Assembly (NCBI GenBank): GCA_020026055.1
Contig: JAHHRA010000002.1
Location: 56,192-120,191, forward strand
Reading direction: 5' to 3'
DNA: 64,000 nucleotides
From: Actinobacillus sp.
Lineage (GTDB): Bacteria > Pseudomonadota > Gammaproteobacteria > Enterobacterales > Pasteurellaceae
In this document: piece by piece, positions 1 through 8,376 of the stretch
Numbering within the stretch: the stretch's first letter is position 1
Layout of the letters: every line of letters begins with the position of its first letter
Notes under the pieces: model-generated
What the model was told of the DNA's origin: nothing
What the model saw: only the letters and a program-made list of their open reading frames with translations
The model's database searches: none
Made by a program: the position numbers and the translations under genes

Positions 1-1743
1 AATTTTTATACAATCTGAATTTTGAAAAAGTTTAGCAAATTCTTTAAATTCTTTGCGTACAAAAAATTGTTGATCTTGTTGGATTTTATTGCGGCATAAG
101 AGTTTGGTGATAGCGTCGAGGTATTTTTGTTTTACAGTTTGCTTCACAAACAATAATTGAGCATTTAATTGAAGATTACTCATATTTAAATCTTTTTTAA
201 TACAATATTCAAACAAAGCAAAATTACAGATATTCGGATTCTCAAGAGCATCATCATTATTTATAAGGTTACATAGCACTGAAAAATGATGCTTAATAGG
301 TGTATCAAGATATTCTAATTTATCAAACTCTTGAGGCTTAGGATACTGTTTTGTTTTTATTGCATTTATGAACCCCTGTTCATCTTTAGTTAGTTCAACC
401 TGTGGTGATAATAAAAAACCATATTTAGATAAATACGCATTTAATTGTTCATCTTTTTCTTTTAAAGTATCCTCTCCTCTTTGCATATATTTTCGAAAAT
501 CATCTGGGAATAGATTTTTAATTCCAATCAATACAAATAATGCCTCATTACCAACATTACTAATCTTCTGTTTATAGATGTAATATTCATTAAGAATATT
601 GTTTACCACTCTCATATTTTTAGTATATTCTGAGATTTTTTCGATATATTTAATACGAATACCATCAATTATTTCATAAATACGATATTTATCATCTGTA
701 CGTTTATTAGCATAATGGTGATGGGGAACGTACTCTATATTAGCTTTATTTTCTTTTAAAATTTTTACAAAATGCTCCTTCGCATTAAACCTATCCGCAA
801 TTGGAACAACTGGAATAATCACATCAAAAAATTTAGTCCGACTTTCGCAAGGATCTTTTGCTTTAGTAAACACTCCATCATTAACCATATAAACAAACTT
901 AATAATTCTGTTTTGATTTGTGCTTTTAAAACGATTATTTAAAATAAAATTAATTTCTTGGAGTTTGGTGAAGATGTTTAAACCAATACCTTTAAAACGA
1001 TCTAAATCTTCAATGACAATAATTTCCGCTTTTGATTTTTCGATTAAATAAACAATTTCTCGCAATTCTAAATCGAAAATAGTTTCGGAAGTTTCTTTGT
1101 TTAATTCAAAATAAGGAGTTTTGATGTTGGTTAATTTAGTTAATTTTGATGGATTGTTCTTTAAATAATAATAAACCCAACAACTCACAAGAGCTAAAAT
1201 CAAAAAATAAACGATTTCAAAACATATATTTGAAGTATGTCTATATAACAATAATAAAAAAGGTAAAGTACATATTACCTTTATCAAATTTACATTAAAT
1301 TGAATATTATCCTGTTTAAATCGGAACTTACTTTCAGGGATTTGATTAGGATCAATTTGCGAAACTATTTGATTAATAATCTGCCGCTCAAGTCGGTTTT
1401 CAATAGTTCTTTTATCTACTTCATCATCCACAACATAATTAGCTAAACTTACCTTAATGATTTTCTTGTCAAAATCAGCATCTTTTTTGTTGTCTTCTCT
1501 TGTTTGAACATGATTTACATAATGCTTCCACAAACTAGACTTCCCACAGCCATATTCCCCTGTGATGCCAATATTTTTAAACTTTTCTTTATCATCAATC
1601 AAAACCTGATCAAGAAACCCAAAATAATCCTTATAATTTTCTTTATCCGCATCACCAGCACTTAGGGATAGAGGGAGTAATTCAATTTCTGCTCGTGTTG
1701 TAGTTTCTTCTTGTTTTTGATCTTGCTTGTTGTTGTCTGTCAT
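1..1743 (-). CDS. KAP/YobI-like membrane P-loop NTPase (3' end outside window)
   Basis: An open frame of 581 codons starts at the ATG ending at 1743 and runs off the window start, so the C-terminus is missing. A Walker A motif GEYGCGKS lies at residues 62-69 and a Walker B IIVIEDLDR at 241-249. Two hydrophobic stretches (about 152-167 and 174-193) sit between them. A P-loop domain interrupted by membrane segments, with an E-D-L-D-R Walker B, is the hallmark of KAP NTPases; the layout fits the YobI-like branch. KAP proteins sit in the inner membrane with the NTPase domain in the cytoplasm, and some (PifA) act in phage exclusion. The gene lies downstream of a restriction-modification pair in the same orientation, which suggests a defence role, but that is inference. 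No good Shine-Dalgarno is visible. Confidence 0.75.
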   Translation of the reverse strand, partial: MTDNNKQDQKQEETTTRAEIELLPLSLSAGDADKENYKDYFGFLDQVLIDDKEKFKNIGITGEYGCGKSSLWKHYVNHVQTREDNKKDADFDKKIIKVSLANYVVDDEVDKRTIENRLERQIINQIVSQIDPNQIPESKFRFKQDNIQFNVNLIKVICTLPFLLLLYRHTSNICFEIVYFLILALVSCWVYYYLKNNPSKLTKLTNIKTPYFELNKETSETIFDLELREIVYLIEKSKAEIIVIEDLDRFKGIGLNIFTKLQEINFILNNRFKSTNQNRIIKFVYMVNDGVFTKAKDPCESRTKFFDVIIPVVPIADRFNAKEHFVKILKENKANIEYVPHHHYANKRTDDKYRIYEIIDGIRIKYIEKISEYTKNMRVVNNILNEYYIYKQKISNVGNEALFVLIGIKNLFPDDFRKYMQRGEDTLKEKDEQLNAYLSKYGFLLSPQVELTKDEQGFINAIKTKQYPKPQEFDKLEYLDTPIKHHFSVLCNLINNDDALENPNICNFALFEYCIKKDLNMSNLQLNAQLLFVKQTVKQKYLDAITKLLCRNKIQQDQQFFVRKEFKEFAKLFQNSDCIKI

Positions 1744-1804
1744 AACTTAATACTCATTTATCAAATTTCAGGCTTAAAAACCTAGCTTAAAAGATCCAAA
1801 ACCC

Positions 1805-1916
1805 CTCCGACAAAAAGCCAAAGGCTTTTTGAACGTCGCTTGCGACGGGGCTTTAGCCCGAACAAAACGCCCAAGCGTTTTGTGAGTAATATTGAAAAAT
1901 TTTCCGAAAATCGGAG
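1805..1916. repeat. Array of five consecutive short perfect hairpins
   Basis: Between the restriction enzyme gene and the NTPase gene lie, end to end: AAAAAGCC/GGCTTTTT (1812-1830, 3-nt loop), CGTCGC/GCGACG (1834-1847), GGGCT/AGCCC (1848-1859), CAAAACGC/GCGTTTTG (1863-1882) and CCGA/TCGG (1904-1914). CTCCGA at 1805-1810 can pair with TCGGAG at 1911-1916 and enclose the whole set, giving a multi-branched fold. The first hairpin with its A/T run could terminate transcription on either strand. The last part resembles half of the dispersed palindromic repeat described below. Function unknown. Confidence 0.7.
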
Positions 1917-1926
1917 TTTGGTTGGG

Positions 1927-2676
1927 TTACTGATCATCAAACAATTCCGCTGGGTTGAGTTTAAATTGTAGCATTTTGGCAGTTTCACGTCCGCCGTCGC
2001 CACCTTTGCGTTGCATGGTTACTTTGCCAATTAGCAGTGAACCTTTGGGGCTGATAGTTACTTCGCCTGTGGCATAATGTTGTAAAACTTGGTTGATATT
2101 CTTTAAAACCCAACGTGCATATTGTGGTGTCTTTTGGGCGACTAGTACCCATTCTGCGGCAAATTCACCACGACCTTTAATAATATCGCTTAAAATTAAC
2201 AGTTTATTAGTTTGAAAATAATTTAAAATAATGTGTTGTTGGTGTGGAGAAAATTCATCAATAAACATACGTTTATTATTCCGACTTGGGGCATTGGGTG
2301 CTAATTCTCCTGTGAATAGTTGCAGTAAGTTTTTAACTTCATCATTAAATCCCCAAAGTTCTTGATATTTACTAATCCAACGTTTATCAATTTGATTAAA
2401 ACCTTTCGGATTACTGACTAATTTAACTTGAATATTTTGAATATCTATAGCATCTTTATATTGCACTAATATTTGTAAATTAATATCAGCTTTATGTCCG
2501 TGGAGAATAACTGCTTTTACATTTTCGATCAATTCTATTTTGTAACCCATAATTACAAGCCATTTTTGTGCTTCAATATCATCTTGATAATTTTCAAAAC
2601 GTTGAGCTATCTCTTTTTCATTGGCAAAACCATTTTTTGCAGTTTGTGAACCTAGTCTGATTAAATTAATTCCCAT
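1927..2676 (-). CDS. Type II restriction endonuclease, HinP1I family (probable GCGC)
   Basis: 249 residues, against 247 for R.HinP1I as I remember it, with close similarity along the whole length (for example the stretches QVKLVSN, FNQIDK, GRGEFAAEWVLVAQK, NINQVLQHY, RKGGDGGRETA). The HinP1I active site is written D-X18-Q-X-K; here D64, Q83 and K85 have exactly that spacing, so the enzyme is probably active. HinP1I cuts G^CGC. The start lies 7 bases after the methyltransferase stop, so the two genes form one transcription unit with the methyltransferase first. The site is inferred from similarity to HinP1I; an isoschizomer with shifted specificity cannot be excluded. Confidence 0.92.
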   Translation of the reverse strand: MGINLIRLGSQTAKNGFANEKEIAQRFENYQDDIEAQKWLVIMGYKIELIENVKAVILHGHKADINLQILVQYKDAIDIQNIQVKLVSNPKGFNQIDKRWISKYQELWGFNDEVKNLLQLFTGELAPNAPSRNNKRMFIDEFSPHQQHIILNYFQTNKLLILSDIIKGRGEFAAEWVLVAQKTPQYARWVLKNINQVLQHYATGEVTISPKGSLLIGKVTMQRKGGDGGRETAKMLQFKLNPAELFDDQ

Positions 2677-2683
2677 TTTTTGC

Positions 2684-3637
2684 TCAAATACTAATTAATA
2701 ATTGTTCGGCAAGTTTGGTGATGACGTTGACAGTCATTGCATTACCTGCTTGAGATAATATTTTGCTATTAGGTAAATTATGAATGATGACTTTATTAGC
2801 AATTTCTTCTGGAAATCCCTGTAATAATAGGGCTTCATAGCCACTAAGCTTCCAAAGTTTTCCTGATTTACTGTACAAAATTCCGTGTCTACCTGTGCGT
2901 AAAGTTGGGATTTTTTGTGAGTAAAGGCGTAAATCAGATTGTCGCCAATCAATAATTAAATAATCGTCCTTAACTAGCTCGGTTAAACTATATTTACCTT
3001 GGTTATATTTATTATTTAAATATTTATGAAAAGTGTCATTTGGATTAAATAATTGCTCTGGTTGTGGATTTAAAATTTGGTTAATTCCGATACATTCCAC
3101 GGGCTTAGGGAAACAATATTCTTTATGTGGAATATCTTTTCTAATTCCAACAAAATATACCCGCTCACGCATTTGTGGAACACCATAATTTTGGCTATCT
3201 AAAACTTGATAAACCACATCATAATTTAACTCATTCAGGATTTTTAAAATTTCTTTTAAAGTTTCACCATTATGATGATTAATTAAACCTTTTACATTTT
3301 CCAAAATAAAAAACGGAATATTTTTTATTTTTAAAATTTCACTTAAATAATAAATAATTTGCCCACGTTCATCTTTAAAGCCTTGACGTTTACCAACAAT
3401 CGAAAAAGCCTGACAAGGAAAACCTGCTAATAATAAATCAAAATCAGGCAGACTTTCTGCTTTAATTTTTGTAAGATCGCCTAAGTTATTATGATCATCA
3501 AAGAACAGTTGATAAGTTGTGGCAGGATTGGGATCGTTCTCACTATGGGCAAGACAATCAAACCCAAGCCTCTCCAAACCCAAACGCCCTCCACCAATGC
3601 CTGCACAAAAATCAATAAAACGTAATTTGGTATTCAT
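2684..3637 (-). CDS. DNA (cytosine-5-)-methyltransferase of the HinP1I-like system
   Basis: 317 residues with the ordered C5-methyltransferase motifs: I (FCAGIGGGRLGLE, SAM binding), IV (GFPCQAFSI with catalytic C75), VI (ENV at 113-115), VIII (QMRER at 155-159) and X (QAGNAMTVNV near the C-terminus). The target recognition region (about 170-270) contains TLRTGRHGILY. Paired with a HinP1I-like nuclease, it should protect GCGC sites by methylating a cytosine. It is the first gene of the unit, which favours protection before cutting. No controller (C) protein gene is present. The gene is visibly more AT-rich than parE next to it, in keeping with a mobile restriction-modification pair. Confidence 0.92.
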   Translation of the reverse strand: MNTKLRFIDFCAGIGGGRLGLERLGFDCLAHSENDPNPATTYQLFFDDHNNLGDLTKIKAESLPDFDLLLAGFPCQAFSIVGKRQGFKDERGQIIYYLSEILKIKNIPFFILENVKGLINHHNGETLKEILKILNELNYDVVYQVLDSQNYGVPQMRERVYFVGIRKDIPHKEYCFPKPVECIGINQILNPQPEQLFNPNDTFHKYLNNKYNQGKYSLTELVKDDYLIIDWRQSDLRLYSQKIPTLRTGRHGILYSKSGKLWKLSGYEALLLQGFPEEIANKVIIHNLPNSKILSQAGNAMTVNVITKLAEQLLISI

Positions 3638-3679
3638 TTGACTTGCTCTTTAAATTTTATTCCTAAATCTTTGTAAGTT

Positions 3680-3720
3680 ACGCCCTTAATTTCGGAAAAC
3701 TTTTCCGATTTTTGAGGCGT
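3680..3720. repeat. Dispersed palindromic repeat, copy 1
   Basis: An imperfect dyad with ACGCC at the left end, GGCGT at the right end and TCGGAAAA/TTTTCCGA facing each other in the centre. It fills most of the 87-bp gap between parE and the methyltransferase gene. A hairpin here could end parE transcripts, but there is no U-tract on the minus strand. Confidence 0.7.
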
Positions 3721-3724
3721 GATT

Positions 3725-5629
3725 TTACCCAAGCTCCGCATTATCCCCTTTTTCTTGAAGCCATTTTTTACGGTCTTCAGCTCGTTTTTTGGCAAGGAGC
3801 ATATCCATCATTTCAAAGGTTTCATTATTTTCTTGTTCTTCTTGCTCAAAAGTTAATTGTACAAGACGGCGGGTGTTGGGATCCATTGTGGTTTCACGTA
3901 GTTGGCTAGGGTTCATTTCACCTAAGCCTTTGAAGCGTTGGACATTGAGTTTGCCTTTTTTATTTTTAAGGCGTGCGAGGATTGCTTCTTTTTCATTTTC
4001 ATCAAGGGCGTAGTGGACGTCGTTGCCGATATCAATACGATAAAGTGGTGGCATGGCGACATAGACATGCCCTGCTGCCACGAGCTTTGGGAAGTGTCGG
4101 AGGAATAAGGCACAAAGGAGAGTAGCAATGTGTAAGCCGTCGGAGTCAGCATCGGCGAGAATACAAACTTTACCGTAACGCAATTGGCTTAAGTCGTCAC
4201 TATCAGGATCGATGCCGAGGGCAACGGCGATGTCGTGGACTTCGTTAGAGGCAAGTACTTGGTCGGCAGAGACTTCCCATGTATTTAAAATTTTGCCACG
4301 TAATGGCAAGATGGCTTGATAATCGCGATTGCGAGCTTGTTTAGCACTACCGCCTGCGGAGTCACCTTCGACTAAGAAAAGTTCGGTTTTGCTTAAATCT
4401 TGCTGGGTGCAGTCGGCTAATTTGCCGGGCAGAGCGGGACCCGAAACGATTTTTTTACGCACTACTTTTTTAGCGGCTTTAAGGCGTTTTTCAGCGGAGG
4501 AGATTGCCATTTTGGCGATGAGCTCTGCTTCTTGGATGTGTTGGTTGAGCCAAAGACTAAAGGTGTCTTTGATGATGCCTGAGACGAAAACTGCACTTTG
4601 GCGAGATGAGAGGCGTTCCTTGGTTTGCCCTGCAAATTGTGGCTCTTGCATCTTGAGCGAAAGGACGTACGCACAACGATCCCAAATGTCATCGGCAGTA
4701 AGTTTAACGTTCTTTGGTAGGAGATTGCGGTGTTCGCAAAATTCTCGTATTGCATCTAAAAGCCCTTGGCGTAAACCGTTAACGTGAGTACCGCCTTGTG
4801 CTGTAGGAATGAGATTAACGTAACTTTCGGCGAGCAATTCCCCTCCTGATGGCAACCAACAAAGTGCCCAACTCACGGCATCGGTTTTGGCGTTAAAATC
4901 GCCAACAAAAGGAGATGTTGGTAAAGTTTCTTCGCCATTTACAGCTTCACTTAAATAAGCAGCAAGTCCATCTTCATAATACCAATGGTCTTCAGTGTTG
5001 TTGATTTTATCGATGAAAATGATCTCCAAGCCTGAACAAAGTACAGCTTTAGCTCGTAATAAATGACGTAGTTGCGAGACAGAAAATGTGGGATTATCAA
5101 AATATTTGGGATTCGGTTTAAAATGGACTTTAGTACCTGTAGTTCGCATACTACAAGTGCCGATAACTTCTAATTCTTTAATTTTATGCCCATTTTCGAA
5201 AGCGATATGATGCAGCTCACCTTTGCGTTTCACTTCTACGTCTACGCGATCAGAAAGTGCATTTACAACGGAAATCCCTACACCATGCAACCCCCCAGAA
5301 ATTTGATAATTTTGTTGATTAAATTTCCCGCCTGCGTGCAGTTTGGTGAGAATTAACTCCACACCTGAAATTCTTTCTACAGGGTGAATATCCACGGGCA
5401 TTCCTCGTCCGTTATCTATCACTTCTAGCGATTGATCAGGATGTAAAATAACTTCTATCTTTGTACAAAATCCTGCTAATGCTTCGTCGACACTGTTATC
5501 AATAACTTCTTGGGCAAGATGATTTGGGCGGTGAGTATTGGTGTACATTCCTGGGCGAAGTTGCACAGGTTCAAGATCTTTTAAAACTGTAATTTCGTGG
5601 GCGGAATATTGCTTGTTCATTGCATTCAT
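3725..5629 (-). CDS. parE: DNA topoisomerase IV subunit B (ParE)
   Basis: 634 residues, full length for ParE. It is the ATPase subunit of topoisomerase IV, which decatenates daughter chromosomes together with ParC. The GHKL ATPase fold shows EVIDNSVDEA, DNGRGMPV and GGLHGVGISVVNAL; the transducer domain follows; the TOPRIM domain carries EGDSAGGSAKQARNR and the metal-binding DADSDG; the C-terminus has the QRFKGLGEMNPSQL block. parC is not adjacent. Start codon choice is open: the ATG ending at 5629 has a purine run too close, and the ATG three codons later is equally plausible. Upstream lie a palindromic repeat and the gor terminator. Confidence 0.96.
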   Translation of the reverse strand: MNAMNKQYSAHEITVLKDLEPVQLRPGMYTNTHRPNHLAQEVIDNSVDEALAGFCTKIEVILHPDQSLEVIDNGRGMPVDIHPVERISGVELILTKLHAGGKFNQQNYQISGGLHGVGISVVNALSDRVDVEVKRKGELHHIAFENGHKIKELEVIGTCSMRTTGTKVHFKPNPKYFDNPTFSVSQLRHLLRAKAVLCSGLEIIFIDKINNTEDHWYYEDGLAAYLSEAVNGEETLPTSPFVGDFNAKTDAVSWALCWLPSGGELLAESYVNLIPTAQGGTHVNGLRQGLLDAIREFCEHRNLLPKNVKLTADDIWDRCAYVLSLKMQEPQFAGQTKERLSSRQSAVFVSGIIKDTFSLWLNQHIQEAELIAKMAISSAEKRLKAAKKVVRKKIVSGPALPGKLADCTQQDLSKTELFLVEGDSAGGSAKQARNRDYQAILPLRGKILNTWEVSADQVLASNEVHDIAVALGIDPDSDDLSQLRYGKVCILADADSDGLHIATLLCALFLRHFPKLVAAGHVYVAMPPLYRIDIGNDVHYALDENEKEAILARLKNKKGKLNVQRFKGLGEMNPSQLRETTMDPNTRRLVQLTFEQEEQENNETFEMMDMLLAKKRAEDRKKWLQEKGDNAELG

Positions 5630-5739
5630 TCTTATTTTAAGGCAAAAAATTGCCGTAATTTTAGCATAATTTTTATAAAGACTATTAGAAAGGCGTGGCG
5701 GTTGAGCATCTTTTTTTATTTCGTTTTTTTTTGCTCATT

Positions 5740-5780
5740 ACGCGTTGAAATTAGGAAAAATTTTTCTAATTTTGCGGCGT
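5740..5780. repeat. Dispersed palindromic repeat, copy 2
   Basis: A dyad running from ACGCG at the left to GGCGT at the right, with the core TTAGGAAAAATTTTTCTAA. It lies in the parE-gor gap, next to the gor terminator. Confidence 0.7.
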
Positions 5781-5782
5781 TA

Positions 5783-5805
5783 AGAAACCCGCTAAGCGGG
5801 TTTCT
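5783..5805 (-). terminator. Terminator-like hairpin of gor
   Basis: A perfect 10-bp stem (AGAAACCCGC / GCGGGTTTCT) with a TAA loop, 12 bases past the gor stop in the direction of gor transcription. Confidence 0.7.
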
Positions 5806-5817
5806 AATGATTTTAGC

Positions 5818-7179
5818 TTATCGCATTGTCACGAACTCTTCCGCTCCTGTTGGATGAATGGCGACGCAGTTGTCAAAATCAGCTTTAGTTGCCCCCATTT
5901 TGATGGCAACAGCGAAACCTTGGAGCATTTCGTCGACACCAAAGCCGATGCCATGTAAGCCGACAATTTTTTCTTCTGTACCAACACAGACTAATTTCAT
6001 TCGACAAGCTTGACGATATTCAGGGCTTGATATTGCTGTGTACATTGGTGTGAATTTGCTGGTGTAGACTTTAATGTTATCGATACCATATTTTTCTATC
6101 GCTTGTGTTTCAGTTAAGCCAACAGTACCAATTGGGGGGTGAGAAAAAACGACGCTCGGAACAAGACGATATTCCAAATGTTCGTTGGGTTTGTTGTTAA
6201 ATAAACGTTCGGCTAAACGACGTCCTGCAGCGACAGCAACAGGTGTGAGTTCGATGCCGCCTTCAATGATATCGCCAACAGCATAAATGCCTGCAACATT
6301 AGTGTTTTGAAATTTATCAACTTTGATAAAACCTCGAGTATTCGTTTCTACGCCTGTAGCTTTAAGATTGATTCTATCAGTAGCGGGTTGACGTCCAACT
6401 GCCCAGATGAGACATTCACTCGTATGAACGTTGCCATTTTCGAAATAAATTTCGTAATGACCGTTTTGATTTTGTGTGACTTTTTGTGGAATGCTATGTG
6501 AGTGAATGTTAATGCCTTGGCGGGCGTATTCTTCGCAAAGAGTATCGACAATAAGTGGATCAAAGTGGCGGATTGGAGTGGCTTGGCGTACGAATAAATG
6601 AGTGTCAACGCCGAAGCTGTTCATTACACCAGCAATTTCAACTGCGATATAGCCTGCACCGATGATAGCAACAGATTTAGGTAATTTTTCTAAGGCGAAA
6701 AAACCATCAGAATCAATGCCGAATTCTGCCCCTTGAATATTTGGGCGTGCAGGACGACCACCGACAGCAATAAGAATGTGATCAGCACTGATGATTTCGC
6801 CGTTGACTTCAACATGATGAGTATCAATAAATTTAGCACTGCCGTGAATGATGTCGACATTATTTTTCGCTAATATGTTTTGGTAAGATTGATGAATGCG
6901 GTCGATATAAGCTTGGCGGTTGGCGACGAGTGTTTTGAAATCGAAATGCTTAAGTTCCGCATTAAAGCCGTATGCTGGTGCGTATTGATGCAAGGCTTCA
7001 GCGATTTGTGCACCGTACCACATTACTTTTTTCGGTACACAACCAACGTTGACACAAGTTCCTCCTAAAGCTTTCGCTTCAATAATCGCACATTTTTTTC
7101 CATATTGTGCAGCACGGTTGATAGAAGCAATACCACCACTACCCCCACCAATCGCGAGATAATCATAATGTTTTGTCAT
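5818..7179 (-). CDS. gor: Glutathione-disulfide reductase
   Basis: 453 residues, the usual size. It reduces oxidised glutathione with NADPH and keeps the cytosolic thiol pool reduced. It has an N-terminal FAD motif (GGGSGG), the redox-active disulfide GGTCVNVGCVPKK (C42 and C47), an NADPH-binding GAGYIAVEIAG with following basic residues typical of NADPH use, and the C-terminal HPTGAEEF carrying the catalytic His of the partner subunit. It is the last gene of the yihI-DUF2489-gor string (gap of 13 bases upstream) and is followed by a strong hairpin. No OxyR site was evident. Confidence 0.96.
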   Translation of the reverse strand: MTKHYDYLAIGGGSGGIASINRAAQYGKKCAIIEAKALGGTCVNVGCVPKKVMWYGAQIAEALHQYAPAYGFNAELKHFDFKTLVANRQAYIDRIHQSYQNILAKNNVDIIHGSAKFIDTHHVEVNGEIISADHILIAVGGRPARPNIQGAEFGIDSDGFFALEKLPKSVAIIGAGYIAVEIAGVMNSFGVDTHLFVRQATPIRHFDPLIVDTLCEEYARQGINIHSHSIPQKVTQNQNGHYEIYFENGNVHTSECLIWAVGRQPATDRINLKATGVETNTRGFIKVDKFQNTNVAGIYAVGDIIEGGIELTPVAVAAGRRLAERLFNNKPNEHLEYRLVPSVVFSHPPIGTVGLTETQAIEKYGIDNIKVYTSKFTPMYTAISSPEYRQACRMKLVCVGTEEKIVGLHGIGFGVDEMLQGFAVAIKMGATKADFDNCVAIHPTGAEEFVTMR

Positions 7180-7192
7180 TCGTTCTCCTTTT

Positions 7193-7645
7193 TTATCGTA
7201 AACTTTCTTTTATAGAATAAGCGTTGATTTGTTGGATTAATATAGGCAATTCCTGTTGAATTTGAGCTTGATAATCGTTTTCTGCTTTCTCTCGCGTTAA
7301 ATCCAGTTTTGTCCGTTCTTGACGTTTTAATGTATTGCGAGCATTGTGAGTGGGCATGTCCATCACGATATCATACAAATTTTGCATTGCAGGATAATAG
7401 TGAAAATCTAACCCTAACGGTTGAAGAAGCATTTTGATTCGAATCACGCCTTCTGAAAAATTACACGTCCCTATTTGCATCGCTTTAGCAATCATCAAAA
7501 TGCTTTCTTTTAAACGAGTAACACGCAATTGGCGTGCTTTTTGAAGACTTTGCTTTTGTTGTTTGATTTTTAATAATAAAGAGATCAAATAAGCAAGCAT
7601 CAATAGAATGATCACAAGGCTTAGCCCGAATAATGCCCATAACAT
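7193..7645 (-). CDS. DUF2489 membrane-anchored protein
   Basis: 150 residues from the ATG ending at 7645. Longer in-frame starts exist, but this one has GGAAAA just upstream and begins directly with a hydrophobic segment (residues 2-22, a single transmembrane helix). A charged, probably helical cytoplasmic part rich in K, Q and R follows. It matches the DUF2489 family, which is common in gammaproteobacteria and has no established function as far as I know. It lies between yihI (10-base gap) and gor, so it is probably cotranscribed with them. Confidence 0.8.
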   Translation of the reverse strand: MLWALFGLSLVIILLMLAYLISLLLKIKQQKQSLQKARQLRVTRLKESILMIAKAMQIGTCNFSEGVIRIKMLLQPLGLDFHYYPAMQNLYDIVMDMPTHNARNTLKRQERTKLDLTREKAENDYQAQIQQELPILIQQINAYSIKESLR

Positions 7646-7655
7646 TGTTATTTTC

Positions 7656-8222
7656 CTATTTAAATTGATTAATATCGATCTTATCAAAATAGTGATAAAG
7701 ATCTTCGTCACTATCGTCTTTGTCAAGCCCTAACTCTGTCATCAGTTCTTCAATCCGATTTAAGCAGTCGTCAACAAATTTCTTATCTGCACTAGCTAAT
7801 TTTTTCCCAGTTTCTAAATCATCAAGAAGTTGATTTAGACATTCATTATTCTCCAGTTGCATTAATTCAATGTAAGGGTCTAATGTTGTTGGTTTGACAA
7901 CTTCGAGCACTTCTTTTGACGTTCGTTTTGTTATTGTTTTGTTATCTACAATCTCTTCGACGATCAGTGGAATTTTTTTACGACTACCAAGGCGTGGATC
8001 TTGTATTGTTGTTTGCTGTTTTATTTCTTTTTTCATCATACTAGCATTACGGCTACCTGAGGATAATCCTTTGTGTTTACGCTTTTTCTTATTTTCTCGG
8101 GCTTGTGCATCTAATTCATAACGACTTGTTTGACGATTATTCTTTGAGGTCGTAATATTTTTATCTGCTTTACGAGTTGGCATAATATCTGAAATTTTGC
8201 GTGTCTTTTTTCGACGAGACAT
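7656..8222 (-). CDS. yihI: Der GTPase-activating protein YihI
   Basis: 188 residues. The basic N-terminus has the family signatures KKTRK, RKADK, SRYELDA and KGLSSGSR; the acidic C-terminus contains NECLNQLLDDLE and FVDDCLNRIEELM. YihI stimulates GTP hydrolysis by the ribosome-assembly GTPase Der and so tunes 50S maturation. Der itself is encoded at 60.1-61.6 kb of this window. It is the first gene of a probable yihI-DUF2489-gor operon. The low-complexity basic region is normal for the family. Confidence 0.92.
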   Translation of the reverse strand: MSRRKKTRKISDIMPTRKADKNITTSKNNRQTSRYELDAQARENKKKRKHKGLSSGSRNASMMKKEIKQQTTIQDPRLGSRKKIPLIVEEIVDNKTITKRTSKEVLEVVKPTTLDPYIELMQLENNECLNQLLDDLETGKKLASADKKFVDDCLNRIEELMTELGLDKDDSDEDLYHYFDKIDINQFK

Positions 8223-8317
8223 AACAGTTTCACTCTCTCATAATATTCTTCTTCAGTGTGAGATTGTAACACCTCTGCCTTTCATTCTCACAATAAATTT
8301 TACCTATTACTGCAAAT

Positions 8318-8351
8318 AAAAAATGCGGCAAAAATCTATTTTCCCGCACTC
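8318..8351. terminator. Weak inverted repeat resembling a decayed uptake-signal pair
   Basis: AAATGCGG and CCCGCACT face each other across about 14 bases, just past the DUF695 gene stop in its upstream gap. In Haemophilus, paired inverted AAGTGCGGT signals often sit at gene ends and act as terminators; this looks like a degenerate version. Weak evidence. Confidence 0.3.
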
Positions 8352-8376
8352 ACTTTTAGAATTTATAAAATTTTTA

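Noticed and set aside
1782..2003. Minus-strand open frame between the nuclease and NTPase genes
   Set aside because: Overlaps the nuclease's end in another frame and translates the hairpin array; composition is not protein-like.
4329..4787. 152-codon plus-strand open frame inside parE
   Set aside because: A shadow of parE on the opposite strand, Ser/Arg/Leu-rich with no recognisable motif.
8318..8351. A genuine Haemophilus-type uptake signal pair
   Set aside because: Neither arm matches AAGTGCGGT; kept only as a weak, possibly decayed terminator.
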